In this document: one piece after another, positions 1 to 8,031 of the stretch
Layout of the letters: each line of letters begins with the position of its first letter
Position numbering within the stretch: the first letter of the stretch is position 1
Assembly: GCA_949282265.1 (NCBI GenBank)
Contig: CASDOZ010000001.1
Coordinates: 248,001 to 312,000, forward strand
From: an uncultured Bacteroidales bacterium
GTDB lineage: Bacteria > Bacteroidota > Bacteroidia > Bacteroidales > Paludibacteraceae
Reading direction: 5' to 3'
DNA: 64,000 bases
Program-made: the position numbers and the translations under genes
The notes under the pieces: model-generated
What the model saw: only the letters and a program-made list of their open reading frames with translations
Databases searched by the model: none
What the model was told of the DNA's origin: nothing

Positions 1-1244
1 TCTTGGAGTACGACAACATTGTATTCTACAATCAACTCACCCAAGGTTTGTGCCCTTTGGCTTATACGTGCGTAGTCGTCGTTGTCGCTGGAAATAATTT
101 GTCTGGCTTCTTCATAACATGGCTGCGCTTTTACGTAATCGTTCTTGTCATAATACAAATCCCCAAGTTGTATGAGCACAACAGCCTTCTCTATGCCATT
201 TTGTGTGCTTTTTTCAGTCGCGGTAACGTAATTTTCCATTGCTTTTACGGTATCTTTTTGTGCCATGTATATATTGCCGATGGCGCCGTAAATCTGCTCG
301 AGGTTGTCCTTGTATTTATATTTTTTCGCCATTTTGGCTAGCGACTTCAAAGTCGCAGCGTGGTTGGTAGACATTTCCGCTTGGTTGATACGTGCATTGA
401 AATCCATGTCGAAAGCTGGATTGGCTTTAATGACTTTGGTGTAGGCTTCTTCTGCCGCACGAGTATTTCCAGTCAGTTGGTAAAGTTGTCCAAGAATAAA
501 ACGCAGTCGTGTTTTTTCTTCTTTCTTTTTCTCCGATTCAAGGGCTATTTGTAGAAAAGGAATTGCTTCCTTGTATTGTTTCTTTTTTAACAGTAGGTCA
601 GCATGTACGGCAGCGTACAAATAAGCATTTTCCTGTTTGAGCTCATCTTGTTTGATGTTAAGCAAGACCTCTTCCGCTTCGTATATCCATCCTGTTTCGG
701 CATAGGCGCGTGCGATCCATAATTGGCATTGTGCTACGACATCCTTGTCATAATAATAATGTTTTGCAATATACAGGAAAGTGCCGATGGAACCGAGGAA
801 ATCGCCTTTGTGGAATTCCGATTTCGCCAGCAACAGCCATGCATCCGCCAAAGCGGTGTTGAACTCTTCCTGGTTGTACCAAGCTTGGTATTTCGGATCT
901 TGGGCTTTGCGGTAGTTGCGTTGTGGTTTTTTCTTGATGGAATGCAACTTGATGCTTTTCCGGCATTTCTCAATAGCTTTGTCCATGTCGCCCGTACCAG
1001 CCGAAGCGTTTTCGTGGTTGCTGATGGGATACATGGGCAAAACTTCTGAAAAATCGTCGTTATTGGCGTCCGCTATGCTTTGCAAGCCTCTCTTGTAACT
1101 TTCATATCCGTTGTAATAAACGTTGTATTTGGTGTTTATGATGTGATGTGTCCTGCTGAGCCACGTGTTTTTTTGCGTGGAGCAGGAGCAAACCATGAAT
1201 ATGGCCAGTAACAGCAACGAACGGTATGATGTTGAAAAGCTCAC
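1..1244 (-). CDS. porW: T9SS lipoprotein PorW/SprE, 3' end outside window
   Basis: A TPR-rich lipoprotein of the type IX secretion system (PorW in Porphyromonas, SprE in Flavobacterium). About 414 residues are visible and the C-terminus lies beyond base 1. The start is taken as GTG at 1244. A hydrophobic signal ends in the lipobox region LLLLAIFMVCSCST, and is followed by KNTWLSRTHHIINTKYNVYYNGYES, a stretch characteristic of this family. Repeated helical pairs follow, for example in the residues encoded around 420-560 and 600-780. The family sits in the periplasmic leaflet and supports the PorK/L/M/N machine. porU and porV occur elsewhere in this window, which supports a working T9SS. The call rests on motif recognition, since no ATG-initiated frame covers the whole gene. 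Confidence 0.75.
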   Translation of the reverse strand, partial: MSFSTSYRSLLLLAIFMVCSCSTQKNTWLSRTHHIINTKYNVYYNGYESYKRGLQSIADANNDDFSEVLPMYPISNHENASAGTGDMDKAIEKCRKSIKLHSIKKKPQRNYRKAQDPKYQAWYNQEEFNTALADAWLLLAKSEFHKGDFLGSIGTFLYIAKHYYYDKDVVAQCQLWIARAYAETGWIYEAEEVLLNIKQDELKQENAYLYAAVHADLLLKKKQYKEAIPFLQIALESEKKKEEKTRLRFILGQLYQLTGNTRAAEEAYTKVIKANPAFDMDFNARINQAEMSTNHAATLKSLAKMAKKYKYKDNLEQIYGAIGNIYMAQKDTVKAMENYVTATEKSTQNGIEKAVVLIQLGDLYYDKNDYVKAQPCYEEARQIISSDNDDYARISQRAQTLGELIVEYNVVVLQ

Positions 1245-1325
1245 GTGATTTTTTTCTGTTTTTATATTGAATAAACTTTGAAAGTTTGGAAAAAGTATGT
1301 TTCCCGGAAGTAATTTTGTTTTTAT

Positions 1326-1661
1326 TTATTGTTTGAGCAGTTGGTCAATGTGTTCCAACTGGTCGAGCGTTTCGTCTATGTGGAAGTTTAGTTCCGGTAT
1401 GATGCGCAGTTGGAAACGGACGCGGTTGCCGAGCTCAAAACGGATGGATTTGTTGTCCGCGTTGATTTGCCCGATGATTTCTGACCCCCGTTCACTGGGA
1501 AAAATGCTCAGATAGACATGCGCGATGCTTAAATCGGGACTTATGCGGACCTCGCTGACCGAAATGAGCAGGCCTTGGTATTTTCGTGCATACGTTAGGA
1601 AAATGTCGCCTAATTCTTTTTGCAGCAGTCGTGCAATTTTTTGCATACGTGTAGTTTCCAT
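1326..1661 (-). CDS. rbfA: Ribosome-binding factor A
   Basis: A 111-residue protein, the normal length for RbfA, which binds the 30S subunit during late 16S rRNA maturation and cold adaptation. It begins METTRMQKIARLLQKELGDIF, the usual N-terminal helix. The KH-like fold follows, with VSEVRISPDLSIAHVYLSIF and the terminal SELNFHIDETLDQ-type segment (here PELNFHIDETLDQ). It lies 81 bases upstream of porW on the same strand. A TACCTTTG -7 box (minus strand, 1688-1695) lies about 27 bases upstream of the ATG. Confidence 0.93.
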   Translation of the reverse strand: METTRMQKIARLLQKELGDIFLTYARKYQGLLISVSEVRISPDLSIAHVYLSIFPSERGSEIIGQINADNKSIRFELGNRVRFQLRIIPELNFHIDETLDQLEHIDQLLKQ

Positions 1662-1687
1662 AAAATGAATATTAATGTTCTAACCGA

Positions 1688-1695
1688 CAAAGGTA
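1688..1695 (-). promoter_or_regulatory. Candidate -7 box for rbfA
   Basis: Reads TACCTTTG on the minus strand, an exact match to the Bacteroidota -7 consensus TAnnTTTG. It would start transcription roughly 20 bases before the rbfA ATG. The nearest TTTG upstream is only 15 bases away instead of 19-21, so the -33 element is weak or absent. Confidence 0.4.
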
Positions 1696-1800
1696 CGATA
1701 ATTCGTTGAACAAACTGCTAATCCGGTATGAGTTTTTTGTTATGATTAGCAACTATTTGTTGTTTTAGTCCTGCTTTCGTCCGATGATTCTGGCGTAAAA

Positions 1801-1838
1801 TAAAGACGCCACCGGTCTAAAAACCAATGGCGTCTTTA
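1801..1838 (-). terminator. Intrinsic terminator after cysS
   Basis: Perfect 11-bp stem: TAAAGACGCCA at 1801-1811 pairs with TGGCGTCTTTA at 1828-1838, with a 16-base loop. On the minus strand it is followed by TTTT and lies 24 bases after the cysS stop. Confidence 0.85.
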
Positions 1839-1861
1839 TAGTTTTATTTGTTTCTGGAATT

Positions 1862-3325
1862 TTAGGGAGCCATCCACTCAAATCCGTCTTTGGTGTCTTT
1901 AATGGTGAATCCCATGGCAGTCAGTTCGTTGCGGATTTTATCGGAAGTTGCCCAATCTTTGTTGCGTTTAGCTTCCAATCGTATGTTGAGCAATAAATCC
2001 ACAGCTTTCTTATAGGCTTCGTTACTGGTGCTGTCATCATTTTCGGTGCGAAGCCCCAGAAGGTCTTCAACGAACAGTTTCCAGGTTGCTTTGAGTTCGT
2101 CAAGGTCGGCAGCGGAAATAGTGCCGTTACCGTCGAACACGGTGTTGATGGCTTTTGCGCTTTCGAACAAATGTGCTATGACTATGGGCGAGTTCAAATC
2201 GTCGGCCATGGCGTTTTCGCACAATTCACTCAATCCGGCCGTTTCCACCGTACTTTTTCCCGCCGGTTGCAACTTTTGCAGCCGTTGGTAGGCTTCCATT
2301 AACCGCGCCAAGCCTTTTTCGGAGGCTTTGAGGGCTTCGTCGCTGAAATCGACGGTGCTGCGGTAATGTGCCTGCAAGATGAAAAACCGTATTGTCATGG
2401 GGCTGAACGGCTGGCTCAGCAATTTGTTCGTGCCCGTGAAAAATTCGTGCAGCGTGATGAAGTTGCCCAACGACTTGCCCATTTTTTGCCCGTTGATGGT
2501 AATCATGTTGTTGTGCATCCAGTATTTCACGGTGTCGTGTCCGAGGGCCGCGCAACTTTGTGCTATTTCACATTCGTGGTGCGGGAACATGAGGTCCATG
2601 CCGCCTCCGTGGATGTCGAATTCCTCGCCGAGGTATTTTGTTCCCATGGTGGAACATTCGAGATGCCATCCGGGAAAACCTTCGCTCCATGGGCTCGGCC
2701 AATGCATAATATGTTCCGGCGCGGCTTTTTTCCAAAGTGCGAAATCGATGCTGCGGCGTTTCTCGCTTTGGCCGTCAAGTTCGCGGGTAGTTTCAAGCAG
2801 TTCGTCAATGTTACGGCCTGATAATTTTCCATAGTGGAATTTCTGGTTGTATTTTTCCACATCAAAATAGACGGAACCTTCGCTTTCGTAGGCATAGCCG
2901 GCGGCAAGTATTTTTTTGATAAATTCGATTTGTTCGATGATATGTCCGGATGCGTGCGGTTCTATGCTGGGCGGCAGCACATTCAGCATTTCCATTTCTT
3001 TGTGGTAGTTGTTCAAGTAGCGTTGCACAACTTCCATCGGTTCCAGCTTTTCAAGGCGCGCCTTTTTGGCAATCTTGTCCTCGCCTTCATCTGCATCGTG
3101 TTCCAAGTGGCCTACATCGGTGATGTTGCGCACATAACGTACTTTGTAGCCGAGGTGGGTCAGATAGCGGAACAGCAGGTCAAATGTGATGGCCGGCCGG
3201 GCGTGTCCCAAATGGGCGTCGCCATATACGGTCGGACCGCAAACGTACAATCCTACATGGGGTGCATGAAGCGGTACGAATTCTTCTTTTTTACGGGTTA
3301 GTGTGTTGTAAATTTGTAAACTCAT
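1862..3325 (-). CDS. cysS: Cysteinyl-tRNA synthetase
   Basis: 487 residues, within the normal size range. A class I aminoacyl-tRNA synthetase that charges tRNA-Cys. The zinc-site start [18 protein letters not shown] contains the HIGH-type motif. The remaining zinc ligands are in LECSTMG and [19 protein letters not shown] is the KMSKS loop. The C-terminal helical anticodon-binding region ends [14 protein letters not shown]. The gene starts 12 bases after the DnaJ/TerB gene, so the two are probably co-transcribed, and a strong hairpin follows it. Confidence 0.97.
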   Translation of the reverse strand: MSLQIYNTLTRKKEEFVPLHAPHVGLYVCGPTVYGDAHLGHARPAITFDLLFRYLTHLGYKVRYVRNITDVGHLEHDADEGEDKIAKKARLEKLEPMEVVQRYLNNYHKEMEMLNVLPPSIEPHASGHIIEQIEFIKKILAAGYAYESEGSVYFDVEKYNQKFHYGKLSGRNIDELLETTRELDGQSEKRRSIDFALWKKAAPEHIMHWPSPWSEGFPGWHLECSTMGTKYLGEEFDIHGGGMDLMFPHHECEIAQSCAALGHDTVKYWMHNNMITINGQKMGKSLGNFITLHEFFTGTNKLLSQPFSPMTIRFFILQAHYRSTVDFSDEALKASEKGLARLMEAYQRLQKLQPAGKSTVETAGLSELCENAMADDLNSPIVIAHLFESAKAINTVFDGNGTISAADLDELKATWKLFVEDLLGLRTENDDSTSNEAYKKAVDLLLNIRLEAKRNKDWATSDKIRNELTAMGFTIKDTKDGFEWMAP

Positions 3326-3337
3326 ATTTTTACGTTA

Positions 3338-4066
3338 TTAGTTGATTCCTCGTTGTTTTTTTATGGCTTCGTAGGCTTCGTTTATGGAGCGGAATTTTTC
3401 TGTCGCTGTTTTCTTGGCTTCTTCACCTGCACCGGCGACCTTGTCCGGATGATATTTCATGGCCATCCGCCGGTAGGCTTTTTTGACTTCGTCGTCGGTG
3501 GCGGTCGGTTCTATTTCGAGTGCCTTGTACATCCATTCCTGGTCTGTATGTTTGAAGTAGGGTGCCTTCAACGATGCCAAATCTGCCGGTGAAATGCGGA
3601 AAATGGTGGCAATGTGCTCAATAATATCCAACTCGGCCGGAACGATGATACCATCCGCATTGGCTATTTCCAGCATTAAATGTGTCAATTCCAATTTGGT
3701 GGAATAGTTCATGTATTCGTTGATTTGCATGGCCACTTCCGTTTCATTGATGGGTTGGTCAAGCAGTTTTTTGAGTATCTGCAAGGCTTCCAACGCGCCG
3801 TTTTCACCGAAGTTTGTGACCAGGAAGCGTTTCACGATACCTAATTCCGATTTGACAACCCGCCCGTCAGCTTTCATGACACAAGCCATCAGCACAAGCA
3901 GGCTCATCTTGAAATCCCCTTCGTTGACGCGATAGCTGCCAGATGAGGTTTGCTTTTCAGGCATTTCATCGAACATGGAACTCAATACGAACCCGAGGAG
4001 TGCCCCGATGTAACCGCCAAATACAAATCCAAGGCCGGTAGCAAAGATTTTAGTAAAAATGCCCAT
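3338..4066 (-). CDS. TerB-DnaJ co-chaperone (DjlA-like)
   Basis: 242 residues. The N-terminus is a short hydrophobic segment rich in Gly (IFATGLGFVFGGYIGALLGFVL), probably a membrane anchor as in DjlA. Residues about 50-160 form an acidic TerB-type helical domain. The C-terminal ~65 residues are a J domain with the HPD motif in AMKYHPDKVAG and ending KFRSINEAYEAIKKQRG. J domains stimulate DnaK ATPase, and the membrane-tethered arrangement suggests a local chaperone role. A TACCTTTG -7 element lies upstream at 4090-4097 (minus strand). Confidence 0.85.
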   Translation of the reverse strand: MGIFTKIFATGLGFVFGGYIGALLGFVLSSMFDEMPEKQTSSGSYRVNEGDFKMSLLVLMACVMKADGRVVKSELGIVKRFLVTNFGENGALEALQILKKLLDQPINETEVAMQINEYMNYSTKLELTHLMLEIANADGIIVPAELDIIEHIATIFRISPADLASLKAPYFKHTDQEWMYKALEIEPTATDDEVKKAYRRMAMKYHPDKVAGAGEEAKKTATEKFRSINEAYEAIKKQRGIN

Positions 4067-4127
4067 ATTTAATTGTTGAGAAAACGATGCAAAGGTACGA
4101 AAAATATTTCCATTTGTATGGAATACG

Positions 4128-4157
4128 AAAAAAGCCGGTTTTTTATGCCGGCTCTTT
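4128..4157 (-). terminator. Intrinsic terminator of the OMP gene
   Basis: AAAGAGCCGGC, an AT loop, then CCGGCTTTTTT on the minus strand (stem arms 4134-4138 and 4148-4152, extended by A/T pairs). It sits 22 bases past the stop of the outer-membrane protein gene. Confidence 0.85.
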
Positions 4158-4178
4158 AAGTTCTTATTTGCGAAATAT

Positions 4179-4841
4179 TTATAGTTTGAACGATATGCCT
4201 ATGCTGATATCGCTGGTTCCCCCTGCTGCAAAAGTGAAACCGTTTTGGGTTGTTTTGTTTGTTATGGCTTGATCGGCAACTGTTGTCTTTTCTGTTGTAA
4301 CACTGCCATTGAATCCAAGTGCCAAGATTCTTAAGCCGGTTTCCAGCGTCAAACGCTCGGTCAGGTCATAAGTCAGTACAGGATAGAAGTTGATTCCGTA
4401 TGATGTCGTGTACGGTAGTTTGGTCGTGATGTTTCCTGTCGTTGTTTTGCCGGTAGAACCGCCCAAATTGATGGCACCTTCCATCCAAACGCCGAATTTC
4501 TCCAGCCCTACACATTTATAACGTGCATAAGGTACAATAGCCCAACTAAACCTTGTTGTTTTGGTGGCAATATTTCCGTCATTGTTAAAATCGGTTTCGC
4601 CGGTGGTGCCGATATTGAACGCACCCCCAATCAAGAATTTGTCGGTAATGTAATAGCCGACAGACGGTGTGAATTGGAATGATATGGTACTTGGAGTTTT
4701 TACTTCAATACTTGTTTCTTGTGCTTTTGTGGTTTGTTTGCCCCCATTAAAACCGAAGCCAAGCGTTCCTGCTAAATACATTTGTGCATAGGTGGTTGTT
4801 GCTGCAATTGCTAATGCAATTATAAAAAATAATCTTTTCAT
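4179..4841 (-). CDS. Outer-membrane beta-barrel protein
   Basis: 220 residues. A signal peptide (MKRLFFIIALAIAATTTYA) is followed by Gln at the predicted mature N-terminus. The rest alternates polar and hydrophobic residues in amphipathic strands, such as YLAGTLGFGFNGG, KFLIGGAFNIGTTG and FAAGGTSDISIGISFKL. It ends in an aromatic/aliphatic strand typical of small 8-10 strand barrels (PorT/OmpW-like fold). Substrate and role cannot be told. It is a single-gene unit with its own promoter and terminator. Confidence 0.8.
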   Translation of the reverse strand: MKRLFFIIALAIAATTTYAQMYLAGTLGFGFNGGKQTTKAQETSIEVKTPSTISFQFTPSVGYYITDKFLIGGAFNIGTTGETDFNNDGNIATKTTRFSWAIVPYARYKCVGLEKFGVWMEGAINLGGSTGKTTTGNITTKLPYTTSYGINFYPVLTYDLTERLTLETGLRILALGFNGSVTTEKTTVADQAITNKTTQNGFTFAAGGTSDISIGISFKL

Positions 4842-4894
4842 TGTGTTGTAGTTTTATTGCCTTTCGGCAAGATTTAACATTTGTCTTTTCGCGA

Positions 4895-4926
4895 CAAATA
4901 TATGTTCTTTTTTCCTGTTTTGCAAA
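4895..4926 (-). promoter_or_regulatory. Promoter of the OMP gene
   Basis: On the minus strand: TTTG (4923-4926), exactly 20 bases, then TATATTTG (4895-4902). This matches the Bacteroidota housekeeping consensus TTTG-N19-21-TAnnTTTG. Transcription would begin near 4888, leaving about 47 bases of leader. Confidence 0.8.
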
Positions 4927-5004
4927 ATGATTTTTGATATGATAGATTCTTTTGCTTGGATGTTCAACTTTATTTACTCGCATATTCATTTTATTAAAAT
5001 AAAA

Positions 5005-5036
5005 TTTGTGTATTTCGATGTTTGGTTGTATCTTTG
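5005..5036 (+). promoter_or_regulatory. Promoter of the DUF2089 operon
   Basis: TTTG at 5005-5008, exactly 20 bases, TATCTTTG at 5029-5036. A full match to the Bacteroidota consensus, 29 bases before the ATG of the DUF2089 gene. Confidence 0.82.
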
Positions 5037-5065
5037 CGGCTGTTTAATTAAAATAATTTTGAATC

Positions 5066-5332
5066 ATGTTACCAGTTTATTGTCCGAGTTGCCATGCGCA
5101 ACTCCGTGTGCGTAGGATGCAGTGCGAGCAGTGCGGAACGGAAGTGTCCGGCAATTATGAATTGCCGGAATTGGCTCTTTTGTCGCCGGATGAGCAGTTG
5201 TTTGTCTTGCAGTTTGTCAAGAACAGCGGCAGTTTGAAGGAAATGGCCGCTTTGCGCCGGTTGAGTTATCCCACTGTTCGGAATATGTTGAACGAAATAA
5301 TTTTTAAACTCAATGCTTATGAAACGAAATGA
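5066..5332 (+). CDS. DUF2089 zinc-ribbon/HTH protein
   Basis: 88 residues. The N-terminus carries a zinc ribbon with two CxxC pairs (CPSC at residues 6-9 and CEQC at 20-23). A helical HTH-like part follows (LPELALLSPDEQLFVLQFV, then LKEMAALRRLSYPTVRNML). This matches DUF2089, a presumed DNA-binding regulator family. Its 3' end overlaps the start of the next gene, a membrane protein, so the pair is translationally coupled. The regulatory target is unknown. Confidence 0.82.
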   Translation: MLPVYCPSCHAQLRVRRMQCEQCGTEVSGNYELPELALLSPDEQLFVLQFVKNSGSLKEMAALRRLSYPTVRNMLNEIIFKLNAYETK

Positions 5333-5897
5333 TTTTACCGGTTTGTTGTTGAATCCGTTCAGCCGTGTAGCCGGTTGGCCTGCATTGTTGGCCGGTTTAT
5401 GTGTGATGGCTTTGACGGCGGTTGTCGGCTATTATGCCGGTGCGTTGTCCGATGGCGTTATTGATGTGCACTTTGTCGATGATCAGGCCAACCTGACATG
5501 GCGCAAGGCTATGTTGTTCCCGTTGGTGTCGCACGCATGTCTCGTGGTCGTTTGTGCCTTGATATCGCTGATTTTTACGCGTAATTTCCGTTTGTTGGAT
5601 TTGGCTGGAACGCTGACTTTTGCGCGTGTGCCTTTTTTGTTCAGCATGTTGGCCGGTTTAGGTGTTACTTTGCCGTCCGTAGCGGAGATAGCAGCTGATC
5701 CGTTTATGCTGTTCCGCAATGTCGGCTTTGTCATATTCCTTTTGGTGAATGTTTTTGTTGTTGTTTGGGTTGTCGTCTGGATGGTATATGCAGTCCGTGT
5801 GTCCTGCGATTTGAAAAGCGGCAAACTCGCTATGGTGCTTATCCTGTCCATTGTAGTGGCGGAAGTGCTGGCCAAATACTTGCTTGTGAGGATTTGA
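5319..5897 (+). CDS. Multi-pass membrane protein (Yip1-like)
   Basis: About 192 residues from ATG 5319, which overlaps the DUF2089 stop. An ATG two codons upstream at 5313 is also possible. Five hydrophobic segments are visible: WPALLAGLCVMALTAVVGYYAG, LFPLVSHACLVVVCALISLIF, FSMLAGLGVTLPS, VGFVIFLLVNVFVVVWVVVWMVYAV and the C-terminal MVLILSIVVAEVLAKYLLV. The pattern resembles small Yip1/YIP1-family membrane proteins. Function is not known. Coupling to a zinc-ribbon regulator suggests the two act together. Confidence 0.75.
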   Translation: MKRNDFTGLLLNPFSRVAGWPALLAGLCVMALTAVVGYYAGALSDGVIDVHFVDDQANLTWRKAMLFPLVSHACLVVVCALISLIFTRNFRLLDLAGTLTFARVPFLFSMLAGLGVTLPSVAEIAADPFMLFRNVGFVIFLLVNVFVVVWVVVWMVYAVRVSCDLKSGKLAMVLILSIVVAEVLAKYLLVRI

Positions 5898-5918
5898 CCG
5901 TGCCGCATTTGCATAATA

Positions 5919-5955
5919 AAAAACGACCGCAAAGTTGATTCTTTGGGTCGTTTTT
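5919..5955. terminator. Bidirectional terminator
   Basis: AAAAACGACC (5919-5928) pairs with GGTCGTTTTT (5946-5955) around a 17-base loop. It lies between the convergent membrane-protein and cytidylate-kinase-like genes and has T-runs for both strands. Confidence 0.85.
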
Positions 5956-5973
5956 CTGTAAATGTCCGTGTAT

Positions 5974-6591
5974 TTATCCTTCCACTAATTTCCCGACAAT
6001 GGTTTTCAGTAGCCGTACCGTGCCATCTATGCCGAGCAGGGATGAGTTGATACAGAGGTGATAACTGTCTGCCCGTCCCCAGTTCTTGCCGGAATAAAAA
6101 TTATAATATTCAGCGCGCTCTTTGTCTTTGTCTTCCATTATTTCAGTGGCTTTCCGGACGTTCAGGTTTTCTTCGTATTCCATTAACCTTTTTATGCGCA
6201 TGTTCGGGTCTGCCGAAATGAATATGTTCAGGCAGTCGGTCCGTTCGCGGAGGATATAGTCCGCGCATCTTCCTACAAAAACGCAATTACCTTGTTCGGC
6301 CAGGTTGCGTATGGTATCGCTTTGGATACGGAACAGGCTGTCGTTATCCAATCCGGAGGAAAAAGGCATTAAACCATTTGTGTACGGGATATGCATTCCC
6401 CAATATGCTCCGGGAAATTTACCTTGGCTGTTTTCATCAGCTTTTGTAAACAATTCAGGTGCAATGCCACTTTCTTTGGCGGCAATTTGGAGGAGTTCCT
6501 TGTCATAGTAGGCATAATTCAGTTCTGCTGCCAGTTTTTCGCCTATTTCGCGGCCGCCGCTGCCTAATTGTCTTCCAATGTTGATAATCAT
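5974..6591 (-). CDS. Cytidylate kinase-like family protein
   Basis: 205 residues. The N-terminus MIINIGRQLGSGGREIGEKLA is the P-loop form typical of the cytidylate-kinase-like family (shorter than, and distinct from, Cmk). LAEQGNCVFVGRCADYIL and IFISADPNMRIKRLMEYE fit the nucleotide and lid regions, followed by DKERAEYYNFYSGKNWG. It probably phosphorylates a nucleotide or small molecule, but the real substrate of this family in Bacteroidota is not settled. It is the last gene of an apparent AspT-MATE-kinase operon. Confidence 0.85.
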   Translation of the reverse strand: MIINIGRQLGSGGREIGEKLAAELNYAYYDKELLQIAAKESGIAPELFTKADENSQGKFPGAYWGMHIPYTNGLMPFSSGLDNDSLFRIQSDTIRNLAEQGNCVFVGRCADYILRERTDCLNIFISADPNMRIKRLMEYEENLNVRKATEIMEDKDKERAEYYNFYSGKNWGRADSYHLCINSSLLGIDGTVRLLKTIVGKLVEG

Positions 6592-6620
6592 ATACGTATT
6601 ATGTTTTTAAGGTTTTCGTG

Positions 6621-7988
6621 TTATGCTGCAGTTAGTGTTTCGGACATAATGCCGGCTTTTTTCCATTTTTTGATTTGGCGCATAATCATGATGGCCGATG
6701 TAATGGCGGCTATGATGTCTGCACTTGGCATGCTTGCCCATACGCCTGTGATACCGAACAAGTTCGGGAATATGATCAAGAAAGGTATAAGGAACAGTAC
6801 TTGCCGTGTCAAAGAGAGGAAAATCGCACTTTTGGCCAGTCCGATACTTTGGAAAAAATTGGATATGACCATTTGGTATCCGACAATGGGGAAGGCCAGG
6901 AAGCTGATGCGCAAACCGTATTTGGCAAGTTCGATAAGTTCTTCATCATGGGTGAAAATGCGTGCCACTAATCCTGGTGCAAGTTCCGCCAATAGAAAAC
7001 CGCTAGTTGTAACCAAGGTGGCGTAAAAGCAGGCTTTCTTCAAGACTTCCAGCAACCGTGAAATCTGCCGTGCGCCGTAGTTGTAGCCTGCAATGGGCTG
7101 CATACCTTGGTTGATACCCATGACGAACATGACAAACATGAACATAATGCGGTTTACAATACCGTAGGCACCTATGGCCAAGTCGCCTCCATGTTTTTTC
7201 AGACTGTTGTTTATCAAAATGACTATGAAGCATGAGGCTACGTTCATTAGGAACGGTGACAATCCAATGGCGAGTGCGGCGGATACAATACGTTTTTTCA
7301 GTGTGAAAATGCCTTTTTGGAAATGCAGCAACTCTTTTTTGTCCGAGAAAAGCTTGATTTGCCACAGCAACGAAACGATTTGCGCCAATACCGTCGCCCA
7401 TGCTGCTCCTTGTATGCCCCAGCCGAAACCGAAAATGAACAGTGGATCCAAAATGGAATTAAGTACTACTGTCAATATGGTAGTGTACATGGATTTGCGC
7501 GGATGTCCGGCTGAACGTAACACACTGTTCAGGCCCAAATACAAATGGGTGACTATGTTACCGCACAGAATGATGCCCATGTATTGGCTTGCATAGCCTA
7601 TGGTTTGTTCGCTTGCTCCGAATACGAACAAAATAGGTTCCAGGAAAGCTAACGATAGAAATGTGAAAATGAGTCCAATCAATACGTTTAGGAGAACCAC
7701 ATTTCCCAATACCATTTGAGCAGTTTTATAGTCTTTTTGTCCCAACTTGACGGAAATGAGCGTGCTTGCGCCTACACCGACCATAGAGCCGAATGCGGCT
7801 GCCAGGTTTTGGAATGGAAAACATACCGCCAACGCGGAGATAGCAAGCGCACCCACACCTTGTCCAATGAAAATGCTATCGACAATGTTGTAAAGCGACG
7901 AAGCCGTCATGGCTATGATTGCCGGAACGGCGTAACGCCGCAGCAATACACCGACTTTCTCGGTTCCAAGTTCAGTAGGGATATTCAT
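6621..7988 (-). CDS. MATE family efflux transporter
   Basis: 455 residues with about 12 hydrophobic segments in two homologous halves. The MATE signatures are clear: MTASSLYNIVDSIFIGQGVGALAISALAVCFP in the first half and GINQGMQPIAGYNYGARQ in the second. A Na+- or H+-driven drug/metabolite exporter of the inner membrane (NorM/DinF group). Spacing of 29 bases to the following gene and 43 bases from the preceding gene supports one transcription unit. Substrate unknown. Confidence 0.92.
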   Translation of the reverse strand: MNIPTELGTEKVGVLLRRYAVPAIIAMTASSLYNIVDSIFIGQGVGALAISALAVCFPFQNLAAAFGSMVGVGASTLISVKLGQKDYKTAQMVLGNVVLLNVLIGLIFTFLSLAFLEPILFVFGASEQTIGYASQYMGIILCGNIVTHLYLGLNSVLRSAGHPRKSMYTTILTVVLNSILDPLFIFGFGWGIQGAAWATVLAQIVSLLWQIKLFSDKKELLHFQKGIFTLKKRIVSAALAIGLSPFLMNVASCFIVILINNSLKKHGGDLAIGAYGIVNRIMFMFVMFVMGINQGMQPIAGYNYGARQISRLLEVLKKACFYATLVTTSGFLLAELAPGLVARIFTHDEELIELAKYGLRISFLAFPIVGYQMVISNFFQSIGLAKSAIFLSLTRQVLFLIPFLIIFPNLFGITGVWASMPSADIIAAITSAIMIMRQIKKWKKAGIMSETLTAA

Positions 7989-8031
7989 ATATTATTTTTG
8001 TTTTTACCGGAATTCCAGTCACGGCCATATC